This document shows positions 8,369-15,228 of a DNA stretch of 15,228 nucleotides, piece after piece (within the stretch, counting starts at the first letter, position 1; each line of letters starts with the position of its first letter). Under the pieces are notes generated by a model, which searched no databases, was not told the origin of the DNA, and was given only the letters and a program-made list of their open reading frames with translations. The translations under genes and the position numbers were made by a program. The stretch covers positions 1-15,228 of the forward strand of contig JASEIE010000048.1 in the NCBI GenBank assembly GCA_030024065.1. The letters run 5' to 3'. Source of the DNA: Thermodesulfobacteriota bacterium (GTDB taxonomy: Bacteria > Desulfobacterota > BSN033 > UBA1163).

Positions 8369-8433
8369 TTTAAATAACATTGACTCACGCTTCTTCCTGC
8401 CTGGGATGGGGGAAGATATTTTATGGTTTTTGG

Positions 8434-9438
8434 ATGACCTTTTCCTCTCATAAACTCACCCTATCTGTCGTCATTCCGGTTTACAAAGGCCGCGAAAACT
8501 TTCGCAGTTGTCTCTCGAGTTTGGTAAATTCTCCTTCTCCAGCCGATGAAATCGTCGTCGTTGCTGATGGAGAGGGCGATGGGTCCTGGCGTATCGCCGA
8601 GGAATTCAACGTTCAAATTTTAAGAATCGCAGGGCCCCAAGGGCCTGCCCACGCAAGGAACAGGGGGGCGCAGATCGCCCAGGGAGAAATCCTTTTCTTT
8701 GTGGATGCGGATGTTACCGTTTCTCCGGATACAACCGGCAAGATGATGGAGATTTTCAAGAACCAACCTGATTTAGCAGCGGTCTTCGGATCCTATGATG
8801 ATAGCCCGATGGCAACCAACTTTCTTTCCCAATACAAGAATTTGCTCCATCATTATATTCATCAAACATCAAATGAGGATGCTTCCACTTTCTGGGCTGG
8901 TTGCGGCGCCATCAAACGGGATATTTTCCTCTCCATGGGAGGCTTCAATGAAACTTATCAGCAGCCATCTATCGAGGATATCCAGCTCGGTTTTCGGTTA
9001 AAAAAGGCAGGTTACCGGATTTATCTCTGCAAAACAATGTATTGCAAGCATTTGAAAAGATGGAGCTTTATCAGTTTATTAAAATCTGATATCTTTTATC
9101 GCGCCCTACCATGGGCCGATCTGATTCTGAAGAAAGGCTGGTGGATCAATGATCTGAACCTGAGAACATCGAGCCGTGTCAGCGTTGTGTTGACTTATGG
9201 GCTTCTCGGATCACTGATCGGGGGAGGATGGTGGGCTTTATCTTTTGCCTTCGGGGGATTATGGGTCCTTTTACTTCTCATCCTCAATGGATCGCTCTAT
9301 CGCTTCTATTATTGTAGACGTGGTATGAACTTCATGTTAAAAGCGATTCCTTTGCACTGGCTATACTATTTTTATAGCGGTCTTGCCTTTGCGATCGGTT
9401 CCATTAAGCACATGCTCTATAGGCTGAAAAAGGGTTAA
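8434..9438 (+). CDS. Family 2 glycosyltransferase with C-terminal membrane segments
   Basis: This GT-A fold glycosyltransferase of the GT2 type probably transfers a sugar from a nucleotide donor during glycan assembly at the inner membrane. From the ATG at 8434 it has 334 residues. The family start SVVIPVYKGRENF is at 11-23, followed by an acidic ADGEGDGS loop, the PAHARNRGA segment at 71-79, the metal-binding DAD at 91-93, and the acceptor-side motif GGFNETYQQPSIED at 169-182. Hydrophobic stretches at about 250-290 and 303-325 suggest two or three C-terminal membrane segments. A TTG at 8380 would add 18 residues, but they match nothing in the family, and neither start has a well-spaced ribosome binding site, so the start is uncertain. 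It is the first gene of a tight operon, 3 nt before the next. Donor and acceptor cannot be deduced. Confidence 0.85.
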   Translation: MTFSSHKLTLSVVIPVYKGRENFRSCLSSLVNSPSPADEIVVVADGEGDGSWRIAEEFNVQILRIAGPQGPAHARNRGAQIAQGEILFFVDADVTVSPDTTGKMMEIFKNQPDLAAVFGSYDDSPMATNFLSQYKNLLHHYIHQTSNEDASTFWAGCGAIKRDIFLSMGGFNETYQQPSIEDIQLGFRLKKAGYRIYLCKTMYCKHLKRWSFISLLKSDIFYRALPWADLILKKGWWINDLNLRTSSRVSVVLTYGLLGSLIGGGWWALSFAFGGLWVLLLLILNGSLYRFYYCRRGMNFMLKAIPLHWLYYFYSGLAFAIGSIKHMLYRLKKG

Positions 9439-9441
9439 ATT

Positions 9442-10833
9442 ATGGTGATCAACGATCATCCCATTATTGTGATCGGCGCAGGTCCGGCCAGTCTTACTGC
9501 AGCCTATGAAATGGTGAAAAAGAACCGACGACCTATTGTTCTCGAAAAAGGGAATAAGATGGGCGGACTGGCGCGAACCGAGATGTATCAGGGATACCGG
9601 TTCGACATCGGCGGCCACCGTTTCTTCACTCAAATCGAAAACATCAAAGAACTCTGGGAGGAGATGCTTGCTCAGGATTTTCTTAAAGTCCGTCGTCGGT
9701 CACGAATCCTCCATCAGAATCACTTTTTTAATTATCCTCTCCATCTATGGAATACCCTGGGCCATCTTGGGGTTATTGAGAGTATACGAGTTCTATCCAG
9801 CTATTTAAAAGCACGAGTCTATCCCCTGCCCAAAGACGAGACCTTTGAACAGTGGATCATCAATCGTTTCGGGTCTCGGCTCTACCAGAAATTTTTCAAG
9901 CCCTACACAGAGAAGGTATGGGGAATTCCCTGCCATTGGATTCAAGCTGACTGGGCAGTTCAGCGCATCAAGGGGCTTTCTTTCGCCTCTGCGATGAAGG
10001 ATATCTTCCTCAATTCCAATCAGGTCAAGACCTTGGTCAATGAATTTCAATATCCTGTTCTCGGCTCCGGCATGATGTGGGACTCTTTCAAGAGGGCAAT
10101 TGAAAAATCAGGCGGTCAGATTTTGCTCAACACAGAAGTGATCCGTCTGAAACGGGAAGGCTCTCAAATTAAGGGGATTATCGCTTGTCAGAACGGGGAG
10201 GTGATCGAGATGGGAGGAGAACATTTCATCTCTGCGATGCCGCTTACCGAACTGATAACCCGGTTAGACCCCTTACCCCCTGATGAGATCATCGAATCTG
10301 CCCGGCAGTTAAAATATCGCGCCTTGATTCTCATTGGTCTCATTTTAGACCGCTCCCACCTTTTCGATGACCAGTGGATTTATATTCATGACCCTGAGGT
10401 CAGGGTAGGCCGCATCCAGAATTATAAGAATTGGAGTATAGCCATGATGGCCGATCCCACTCAGACCAGCCTGGGAATGGAATACTTCTGCGATGAGGGC
10501 GATAAGATTTGGAACAGGCCGGATCAGGATCTTATCGATTTGGCAATCCGGGAGTTAACCATTTTAGGTCTGGCGACGGCCACGGATCTGAAAGGCGGAG
10601 TGGTTTTCCGTCAACCCAAAGCCTACCCAGTTTATGATCGGGATTACCGTAAGCATCTGGAGATGATACGGGACTACTTGAAAACTATTCCGAACCTGCA
10701 GACCATCGGTCGTAACGGGCTTCACCGGTATAACAATCAGGATCATTCGATGCTGACAGCGATGCTGGCAGTGAAGAACCTGTTTGGAGAGAATCACAAC
10801 CTTTGGGACATGCAACCTGAAGGATTTGATTAA
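9442..10833 (+). CDS. FAD-dependent oxidoreductase, UDP-galactopyranose mutase-like
   Basis: The 463-residue protein belongs to the FAD/NAD(P)-binding amine-oxidase/protoporphyrinogen-oxidase-like superfamily, in the branch related to UDP-galactopyranose mutase and often found beside GT2 genes. The Rossmann motif is GAGPAS at 12-17, E35 is placed to bind the FAD ribose, MGGLARTE is at 40-47, and DIGGHRFFT at 55-63 matches the substrate-side glycine-histidine motif of mutase relatives. FGSRLYQKFFKPYTEKVWGI in the middle and GRNGLHRYNNQDHS at 423-436 (FAD-binding C-terminal motif) are typical. The third glycine of the usual GxGxxG is serine here. The context supports a role in modifying a sugar nucleotide or a lipid-linked glycan, possibly a pyranose-furanose isomerisation, but an oxidation or desaturation is equally open. 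It starts 3 nt after the preceding glycosyltransferase and is probably cytoplasmic. Confidence 0.8.
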   Translation: MVINDHPIIVIGAGPASLTAAYEMVKKNRRPIVLEKGNKMGGLARTEMYQGYRFDIGGHRFFTQIENIKELWEEMLAQDFLKVRRRSRILHQNHFFNYPLHLWNTLGHLGVIESIRVLSSYLKARVYPLPKDETFEQWIINRFGSRLYQKFFKPYTEKVWGIPCHWIQADWAVQRIKGLSFASAMKDIFLNSNQVKTLVNEFQYPVLGSGMMWDSFKRAIEKSGGQILLNTEVIRLKREGSQIKGIIACQNGEVIEMGGEHFISAMPLTELITRLDPLPPDEIIESARQLKYRALILIGLILDRSHLFDDQWIYIHDPEVRVGRIQNYKNWSIAMMADPTQTSLGMEYFCDEGDKIWNRPDQDLIDLAIRELTILGLATATDLKGGVVFRQPKAYPVYDRDYRKHLEMIRDYLKTIPNLQTIGRNGLHRYNNQDHSMLTAMLAVKNLFGENHNLWDMQPEGFD

Positions 10834-10864
10834 TAAGGATTCCCGAGGGAACATACAAGCGCTG

Positions 10865-11845
10865 ATGGAAGATCCGAAACACCTTTATCCACTGGTCTCC
10901 GTGGTTATCCCCACGCGGGAACGTCCGGGGCTGGTCGGACGCGCCGTGAAGAGCGCTCTCCGGCAAACTCTTGATGAGATTGAGGTCATCGTCGTGATCG
11001 ATGGTCCTGATGAGGAGACGTTTGAAGTCCTTCATCACATTCAAGACATGAGGTTGCTTATAATCCGTTCGCCCATCCAAATTGGAGCAGGGGAGGCTCG
11101 CAATGTTGGAGTCAAAGAAGCTCGAGGCAAATGGATTGCTTTTTTGGACGACGATGATGAATGGCTACCTCAGAAACTCGAAATCCAACTTCAAGCCGCC
11201 AAACAATCGTCCTATCTCCATCCCATCATCTCCTGCCGGTTTATTGCCCGGGCGGAAGAGGGAGATCTCATCTGGCCCCGTCGATATCCAAAAGCAAAGG
11301 AACCATTAAGCGAGTACCTCTTCTGCCAGAGTGGCCTTTTCGGGGGTGAAGGATTTATAGCTATCCCTTCCACCCTTACGACGAAAGAGCTTTTGAAACA
11401 GGTACCTTTTAAAAAGGGTCTCATAGCCCACCATGACTGGGAGTGGCTTCTGCGGGTAAGCACCGTAGAGGGGGTCGGTTTAGAATTTGTGCCCCTTATG
11501 GATCCTTTGGTCGTATGCAACATGGAAAAGAACCGCAATCGAATCAGTTCGATGACGGATTGGCGCTACTCTTTATCATGGGGTGAAACCAATCGGCATC
11601 TGCTAACCCCGCGGGCTTACATTTCATTTCTTATGGTACAAGTCAGCTTACATGCAGTGAGAATGAGAGAATGGAGAGCCTTCTGGTCTATTTTTCTAAA
11701 GGCATGCCAACACGGTAGGCCCAGTCTTATTGATTTCCTTGCCTACCTTCTTATATGGTTCATCCCTCAACATATACGAAGTAGAATCGTGATCCTCTAC
11801 GATAAGGTACTTCCTCCGAGGTGGAGTAGAAATGTGGGGAGATAG
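10865..11845 (+). CDS. Family 2 glycosyltransferase, soluble type
   Basis: A GT2-family glycosyltransferase of 326 residues from the ATG at 10865, which has GAGGGA at 10845-10850. The N-terminal GT-A domain begins VSVVIPTRERPGLV at 11-24, with VVIDGPDEET at 43-52, GAGEARNVGV at 74-83 and the metal-binding LDDDDEW at 94-100. The AHHDWEWLLR segment near residues 205-214 corresponds to the catalytic-base/acceptor region. The C-terminal part (about 250-320) is helical and partly hydrophobic but shows no clear membrane span. An upstream TTG at 10784 would overlap the preceding gene by 50 nt and adds residues outside the family pattern, so I reject it. The stop TAG is followed at once by the ATG of the next gene, indicating coupled translation. 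The specific sugar is unknown. Confidence 0.85.
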   Translation: MEDPKHLYPLVSVVIPTRERPGLVGRAVKSALRQTLDEIEVIVVIDGPDEETFEVLHHIQDMRLLIIRSPIQIGAGEARNVGVKEARGKWIAFLDDDDEWLPQKLEIQLQAAKQSSYLHPIISCRFIARAEEGDLIWPRRYPKAKEPLSEYLFCQSGLFGGEGFIAIPSTLTTKELLKQVPFKKGLIAHHDWEWLLRVSTVEGVGLEFVPLMDPLVVCNMEKNRNRISSMTDWRYSLSWGETNRHLLTPRAYISFLMVQVSLHAVRMREWRAFWSIFLKACQHGRPSLIDFLAYLLIWFIPQHIRSRIVILYDKVLPPRWSRNVGR

Positions 11846-12772
11846 ATGAATCGATCCGGTTTTCCATCTACCACAGTGATCATTTCCACCTGGGGTCGAG
11901 GTGGCGGCATCATCAAAACAATAGAGACGATTTTGAAGAATGATTACCCAAATTTTGACCTGATCATTGTTGACCAGAATGAGGATGATCTGACCGAGAT
12001 GTCTTTGAAACCTTTTTTACAAAATCCCCGATTTCATTACCTAAAATCTCACACTCGAGGGCTCTCTGCTGGACGGAATATTGGAATCAGTCGTACAGAA
12101 AGCGAATTTATCGCTCTCACAGATGATGATTGCGAAGCGCCACCAAATTGGTTGAAGGAGTTGATGACAGCATTTTATGTCGACCATCGCATAGGGGTTG
12201 TCTTCGGGAATGTCGAGTCCGGTCCGCACGATTCGATGGCGGGTTTCATCCCAACCTATGTAAGGACTGAGCCTTTTCTTGCTCTTCATATCGGTGATAA
12301 GCATCATGTCAATGGGATTTCAGCGTGCATGGGGATAAGGCAGAGCCTTTGGAAGAGTCTTAACGGTTTTGATGAAATGCTTGGAGCTGGTTCAACTTTC
12401 AAAGCGGGTGAAGAGACGGACTTTATCATCCGGGCCCTGTTAGCAGGTTACTTCGTTTATGAAACTCCTGCCGTGAGAGTCATCCATCAAGGATTTCGAA
12501 CATGGGAGAAAGGACGGATACTCATTCAGGGCTATCTTTATGGGACAGGCGCTGCGTTTGCTAAACACTTTAAATGCAAGCAATGGCATTTGATCCAAAT
12601 TCTACTTCGCATAGGATGGCGGTGGGCTTTCCAACATTCTGCGGTTGACTTTGGACATCGAACTTTTAAATGGTTGAGACTGAAGGCGTTCCTTCATGGA
12701 TTTCTGGCCGGATTGAAAAATCCTGTAGATAGAAGTAGAGGTCACTTTTCCCACTCATATAGAAGATCCTGA
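11846..12772 (+). CDS. Family 2 glycosyltransferase
   Basis: This 308-residue protein is a third GT2 glycosyltransferase of the operon. The start TTVIISTWGRGGGIIKTIETI (about 9-29) is followed by LIIVDQNEDD at 39-48, the GLSAGRNIGISR segment at 72-83, metal-binding TDDDC at 92-96, and acceptor-side GAGSTFKAGEETDF at 180-193, a form seen in many GT2 enzymes of exopolysaccharide loci. The middle IGDKHHVNGISACMGIRQ segment fits the usual small-residue loop before the GGFDE-type motif, here NGFDEMLG. The C-terminal third is basic and aromatic, probably membrane-associated, without a clear span. The ATG touches the stop of the previous gene and has GGGGAG just upstream. Different substrates from its two sister enzymes are likely given low visible similarity. 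Confidence 0.87.
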   Translation: MNRSGFPSTTVIISTWGRGGGIIKTIETILKNDYPNFDLIIVDQNEDDLTEMSLKPFLQNPRFHYLKSHTRGLSAGRNIGISRTESEFIALTDDDCEAPPNWLKELMTAFYVDHRIGVVFGNVESGPHDSMAGFIPTYVRTEPFLALHIGDKHHVNGISACMGIRQSLWKSLNGFDEMLGAGSTFKAGEETDFIIRALLAGYFVYETPAVRVIHQGFRTWEKGRILIQGYLYGTGAAFAKHFKCKQWHLIQILLRIGWRWAFQHSAVDFGHRTFKWLRLKAFLHGFLAGLKNPVDRSRGHFSHSYRRS

Positions 12773-12783
12773 GAGAATCTCTT

Positions 12784-14295
12784 ATGCAGTTCTGTCATGA
12801 ACATAATGATCACCGACTTCGTCGCTGGATGAGAGGCGTATTTTTCTTCTTGCTCAGACTCCTCTATTTCCTGAGGGGGATTGTATTCTATTCTTTTGGA
12901 CGGGAACGAATCCAGACACCAAAGATTGCTATGGAAGCCTTTAAGCAAATTGATTCCCTCCTTTTCCATACTTTTAATGATAAAACATTGGGGGCTATGG
13001 AGAGATATTATTTCTTGTTCAGATACTTTGTGACAGGGATTCTCCTTTATCGAAGTGACAAACCCTCTCTGGCCTACTACCCTGGTGCTCCAAGCAAAAG
13101 GGGACCCCATAAAGATAATATGGAAGGTTTTACACGAATGTTGCCTCTGATCTGTTCATGGGTATCCTCTGGAAGGGAGAAGGTCGTTGAAACTTTAAAC
13201 GGGGGGACAGTCGATTTGGAGGAAGTTGTCGCGAAAGGATTGATCGCAGGGACTGATCCCGATTCACCGGGGTATTGGGGGAACATTTTACACAGGGACC
13301 CGAGGATATGTGAAGCCGCCGATGTCGCTCTTTCTATATGGATGATTCGAAATAACCTGTGGTCAAACCTCAGCAGTAGAGAGAAAAGGAAGATCTTTCT
13401 TTGGCTGTTGAGTGTAAACGGAAAAGATGTTTATGATAATAATTGGCATCTCTTTCCTGTCATGATCAATGTGATTGCCAGTTCTTTAGGATATCAGGAC
13501 GATAAAGTAGAGGGCCAGGCCCATTACTCAAGATTCAAATCGTTCTATAGGGGCGATGGATGGTTCAGCGACGGTCCAAACAATGTTTACGATTATTATA
13601 ATGCCTGGGGGATGCACTATTCCCTCTTCTGGCTGAACCAAATCAGTGCAGAATTCGATCCGGAATTCATCAAAAGCACCCTTAACCACTTCCTTAAAAA
13701 TTATATTTTTTTCTTAACCCCTGAAGGTTTACCGATGTTGGGTAGAAGCATCTGCTACCGGATGGCAGCCTCAGCGCCCATGATCGCAGGTTATCTCCAA
13801 GACCCTTCAATGATAGCGGCTGGACTGGCACAACGGGCTTTAGATGCAATCTGGACTTATTTCATTTCCAAAGGTGCAGTAAATCAGGGGAGGATCGCTC
13901 AAGGATACTTTGGAGATGACCTCAGGCTCCTGGATAATTATTCCGGCCCGGCAAGCTGTCTTTGGGGCCTTCGTTCTCTTGTTTTAGCTTTTTACTGCCC
14001 TAAAGATTCTCCATTCTGGACCACACCTGCCAGTCCTCTCCCTGTTGAAGTATCAGATTACTGTATCACTATCCCCAGCATCGGATGGAAGGTGAAGGGG
14101 ATAAAAGAGACCCAGGAGGTTATTATCGAAACAGGAAAGATTGAGAAAAAAAGGGGCGCCATTAAGAATTATACGTGGTTCCACAAAACAGCTGGTTTCT
14201 TGGCCGGGAGGCCTTTTAGACCGAGAAACAACTTCGTTAAGTACAATCTGTCCCGATATAGCTCAAAAGAGCTTTTCCGAGAGCCTCCAAGATAG
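12784..14295 (+). CDS. DUF2264-family protein, probable six-hairpin glycosidase-like enzyme
   Basis: The 503-residue protein matches the DUF2264 family (PF10022) by its blocks: MEGFTRMLPL at 113-122, NNWHLFPVMIN at 219-229, the Trp/Tyr-rich stretch from YRGDGW to GMHY at 255-279, and GRSICYRMAASAP at 320-332. From memory, the family has an alpha/alpha-toroid resembling six-hairpin glycosidases, and some members have been linked to exo-glucuronidase activity (GH154); I have not verified this. Residues 13-38 are basic then strongly hydrophobic (WMRGVFFFLLRLLYFLRG), suggesting a membrane anchor or signal-anchor and action at the envelope. The ATG at 12784 has GAGAGAA upstream and follows the glycosyltransferase stop by 11 nt. 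In this operon it could trim or edit the glycan the transferases build, or degrade failed product. A residue-level function cannot be assigned. It ends 34 nt before the convergent TPR gene. Confidence 0.82.
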   Translation: MQFCHEHNDHRLRRWMRGVFFFLLRLLYFLRGIVFYSFGRERIQTPKIAMEAFKQIDSLLFHTFNDKTLGAMERYYFLFRYFVTGILLYRSDKPSLAYYPGAPSKRGPHKDNMEGFTRMLPLICSWVSSGREKVVETLNGGTVDLEEVVAKGLIAGTDPDSPGYWGNILHRDPRICEAADVALSIWMIRNNLWSNLSSREKRKIFLWLLSVNGKDVYDNNWHLFPVMINVIASSLGYQDDKVEGQAHYSRFKSFYRGDGWFSDGPNNVYDYYNAWGMHYSLFWLNQISAEFDPEFIKSTLNHFLKNYIFFLTPEGLPMLGRSICYRMAASAPMIAGYLQDPSMIAAGLAQRALDAIWTYFISKGAVNQGRIAQGYFGDDLRLLDNYSGPASCLWGLRSLVLAFYCPKDSPFWTTPASPLPVEVSDYCITIPSIGWKVKGIKETQEVIIETGKIEKKRGAIKNYTWFHKTAGFLAGRPFRPRNNFVKYNLSRYSSKELFREPPR

Positions 14296-14329
14296 AGAAG
14301 GATTCATTCGGTCGGGATTATCTTTATCC

Positions 14330-15228
14330 TTATTCAGAGCTCTTACGGGATAACTCCTTTATCCTCTTTCTCGCCTGCTGAATCTGCGTGGTATATTGAG
14401 GAGGTGCGGTCTGGATAAAACCCCGGTAGGCTTCTATCGCTTCGTTGAATTCCCCCAGTTTCTCACAGAGAAGGGCCTTCTGAGCATAGGCCTCCGAATA
14501 GGTCGGGTTGATTGAAAGGGCCAGATTCAAATCGGAGAGGGCCTGGTCATGCGACCCTCTCCTGCTATGAATATATCCCCGGTTGTAATAGGCGATTGCC
14601 TCTTTCGGGTTGATCTCAATGGCCCTGTTGAAATCGGAGAGGGCTTCCTCAAAAAAGCCCTTGAGAAAATAGGATGCTCCCCGATTGGTGTAGGCTTCTC
14701 CATATCCCGGATGAATTAAAATGGCCTTGGTGAAATCGGAGATGGCCTGATCGTGGAGGCTTCCCCTCGCATAGAGGATTCCCCGGTTATAAAATGAAAG
14801 ATAGAATTTCGGATTGAGATCAATGGCCCTCGTGTAATCGGAGGCGGCTTGATCAAATCGGTCCGTTTGCATATAGATATTCCCCCGATTGTAGTAGGCC
14901 TCAGCAAACCTCGGGTTGATTTCGATGACTTTACTAAAATCGGCGACGGCCGGGTCGTATTCTCCTTTTTCAGTGTAAGCGAGACCGCGATGGTGATAGG
15001 CGAGAAAATAGTCCGGGTTTTTTTGAATCGATCTGGAGTAGTGGGAGATGGCCTCATCGAACTCCTTTTTGTTATGATAGGCGGCCCCCAGATGATGATG
15101 AACCGAATAGATTTTGGGGTGGTCCGGATTCATTCTTAAGGCCTGATGAAAGTCAGAGATCGCCCTCTCATACTCTCCCATGTTGAGATAAGCGGTTCCA
15201 CGGTGGTGATAAGCCCATTGAAAGTCGG
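14330..15228 (-). CDS. TPR-repeat protein, N-terminus beyond the window
   Basis: The - strand reading frame is open to the window edge: codons upstream of the internal ATG at 15181 read DFQWAYHHRGTAYLN, a normal TPR helix, so that ATG is not the true start and the gene is partial. About eight and a half TPR units are visible, with the pattern W/Y-x-x-x-G-x-x-Y/A...A-x-x-x-Y/F...P, for example AYYNRGNIYMQTDRFDQAAS. Most units are 34 residues; one near the visible N-terminus, containing IYSVHHHLGAAYHN, is 36. The last repeat is followed by a charged tail (QQARKRIKELSRKSSE). TPR arrays are protein-binding scaffolds, so the partner cannot be told from sequence. Convergent orientation argues against cotranscription with the glycan operon. 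No signal peptide can be judged without the N-terminus. Confidence 0.9.
   Translation of the reverse strand, partial: DFQWAYHHRGTAYLNMGEYERAISDFHQALRMNPDHPKIYSVHHHLGAAYHNKKEFDEAISHYSRSIQKNPDYFLAYHHRGLAYTEKGEYDPAVADFSKVIEINPRFAEAYYNRGNIYMQTDRFDQAASDYTRAIDLNPKFYLSFYNRGILYARGSLHDQAISDFTKAILIHPGYGEAYTNRGASYFLKGFFEEALSDFNRAIEINPKEAIAYYNRGYIHSRRGSHDQALSDLNLALSINPTYSEAYAQKALLCEKLGEFNEAIEAYRGFIQTAPPQYTTQIQQARKRIKELSRKSSE
14531..15040 (-). repeat. 102-bp tandem repeat at the DNA level inside the TPR gene
   Basis: The word ATCGG or a close variant recurs at 14531, 14633, 14735, 14837 and 14939, exactly 102 bp apart, with flanking matches such as GAGAGGGCCTGGTC and GAGATGGCCTGATC. This corresponds to the 34-codon TPR period and means nucleotide as well as protein similarity between units. 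The next unit toward the N-terminus keeps phase at 15041 (GGAGATGGCCTCATC), and the one after is shifted by 6 bp to about 15149, matching the 36-residue unit. Such near-identical units favour expansion or contraction by recombination. Confidence 0.75.

Noticed and set aside
14296..14331. Possible shared terminator between the convergent DUF2264 and TPR genes (AAGGAT at 14298-14303 with ATCCTT at 14326-14331).
   Set aside because: The stem is only 6 bp of mostly weak pairs with a 22-nt loop, so it is not a credible intrinsic terminator.

Overview
The window looks like chromosomal DNA of a Gram-negative-type bacterium of moderate G+C. The gene order xerC-hslV-hslU-argB-argD, the arginine-sensitive type of ArgB, and spacers full of short degenerate repeats fit a Deltaproteobacteria/Desulfobacterota-like genome. 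That assignment is inference from gene content and repeat style; there is no rRNA or other taxonomic marker here.

Region 1 (1-8080) is housekeeping, all on the + strand. A possible sigma70-like promoter at 88-115 precedes xerC (chromosome dimer resolution recombinase) and hslV-hslU (the two subunits of the HslUV protease, stop/start overlapping). Then come argB and argD (steps 2 and 4 of arginine biosynthesis) and leuS (leucyl-tRNA synthetase). The spacers carry structure: an inverted array of 7-nt units after hslU, a perfect 24-bp inverted-repeat element between argB and argD, another 7-nt-period array running out of the end of argD, and a third after leuS.

Region 2 (8081-8433) is the junction between the housekeeping and accessory parts. 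It holds the third 7-nt array and a 216-bp element bounded by perfect 17-bp inverted repeats that encloses two smaller hairpins of the ATTCC/GGAAT type. It resembles a non-coding, MITE-like mobile element.

Region 3 (8434-14295) is a tight five-gene + strand operon: a membrane-anchored family 2 glycosyltransferase, an FAD-dependent oxidoreductase of the UDP-galactopyranose-mutase/protoporphyrinogen-oxidase-like type, two more family 2 glycosyltransferases, and a DUF2264 protein resembling six-hairpin glycosidases. Together they suggest synthesis and trimming of a surface or secreted glycan. No polymerase, flippase or ABC exporter is seen, so the cluster is either incomplete in the window or relies on genes elsewhere.

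Region 4 (14330-15228) is a convergent - strand gene for a protein made almost entirely of TPR repeats. Its N-terminus lies beyond the window. The repeats are nearly exact at 102 bp at the DNA level.

The best candidates for something undescribed are the glycan cassette with its DUF2264 enzyme, and the family of spacer arrays that share a 7-nt period but not a sequence.
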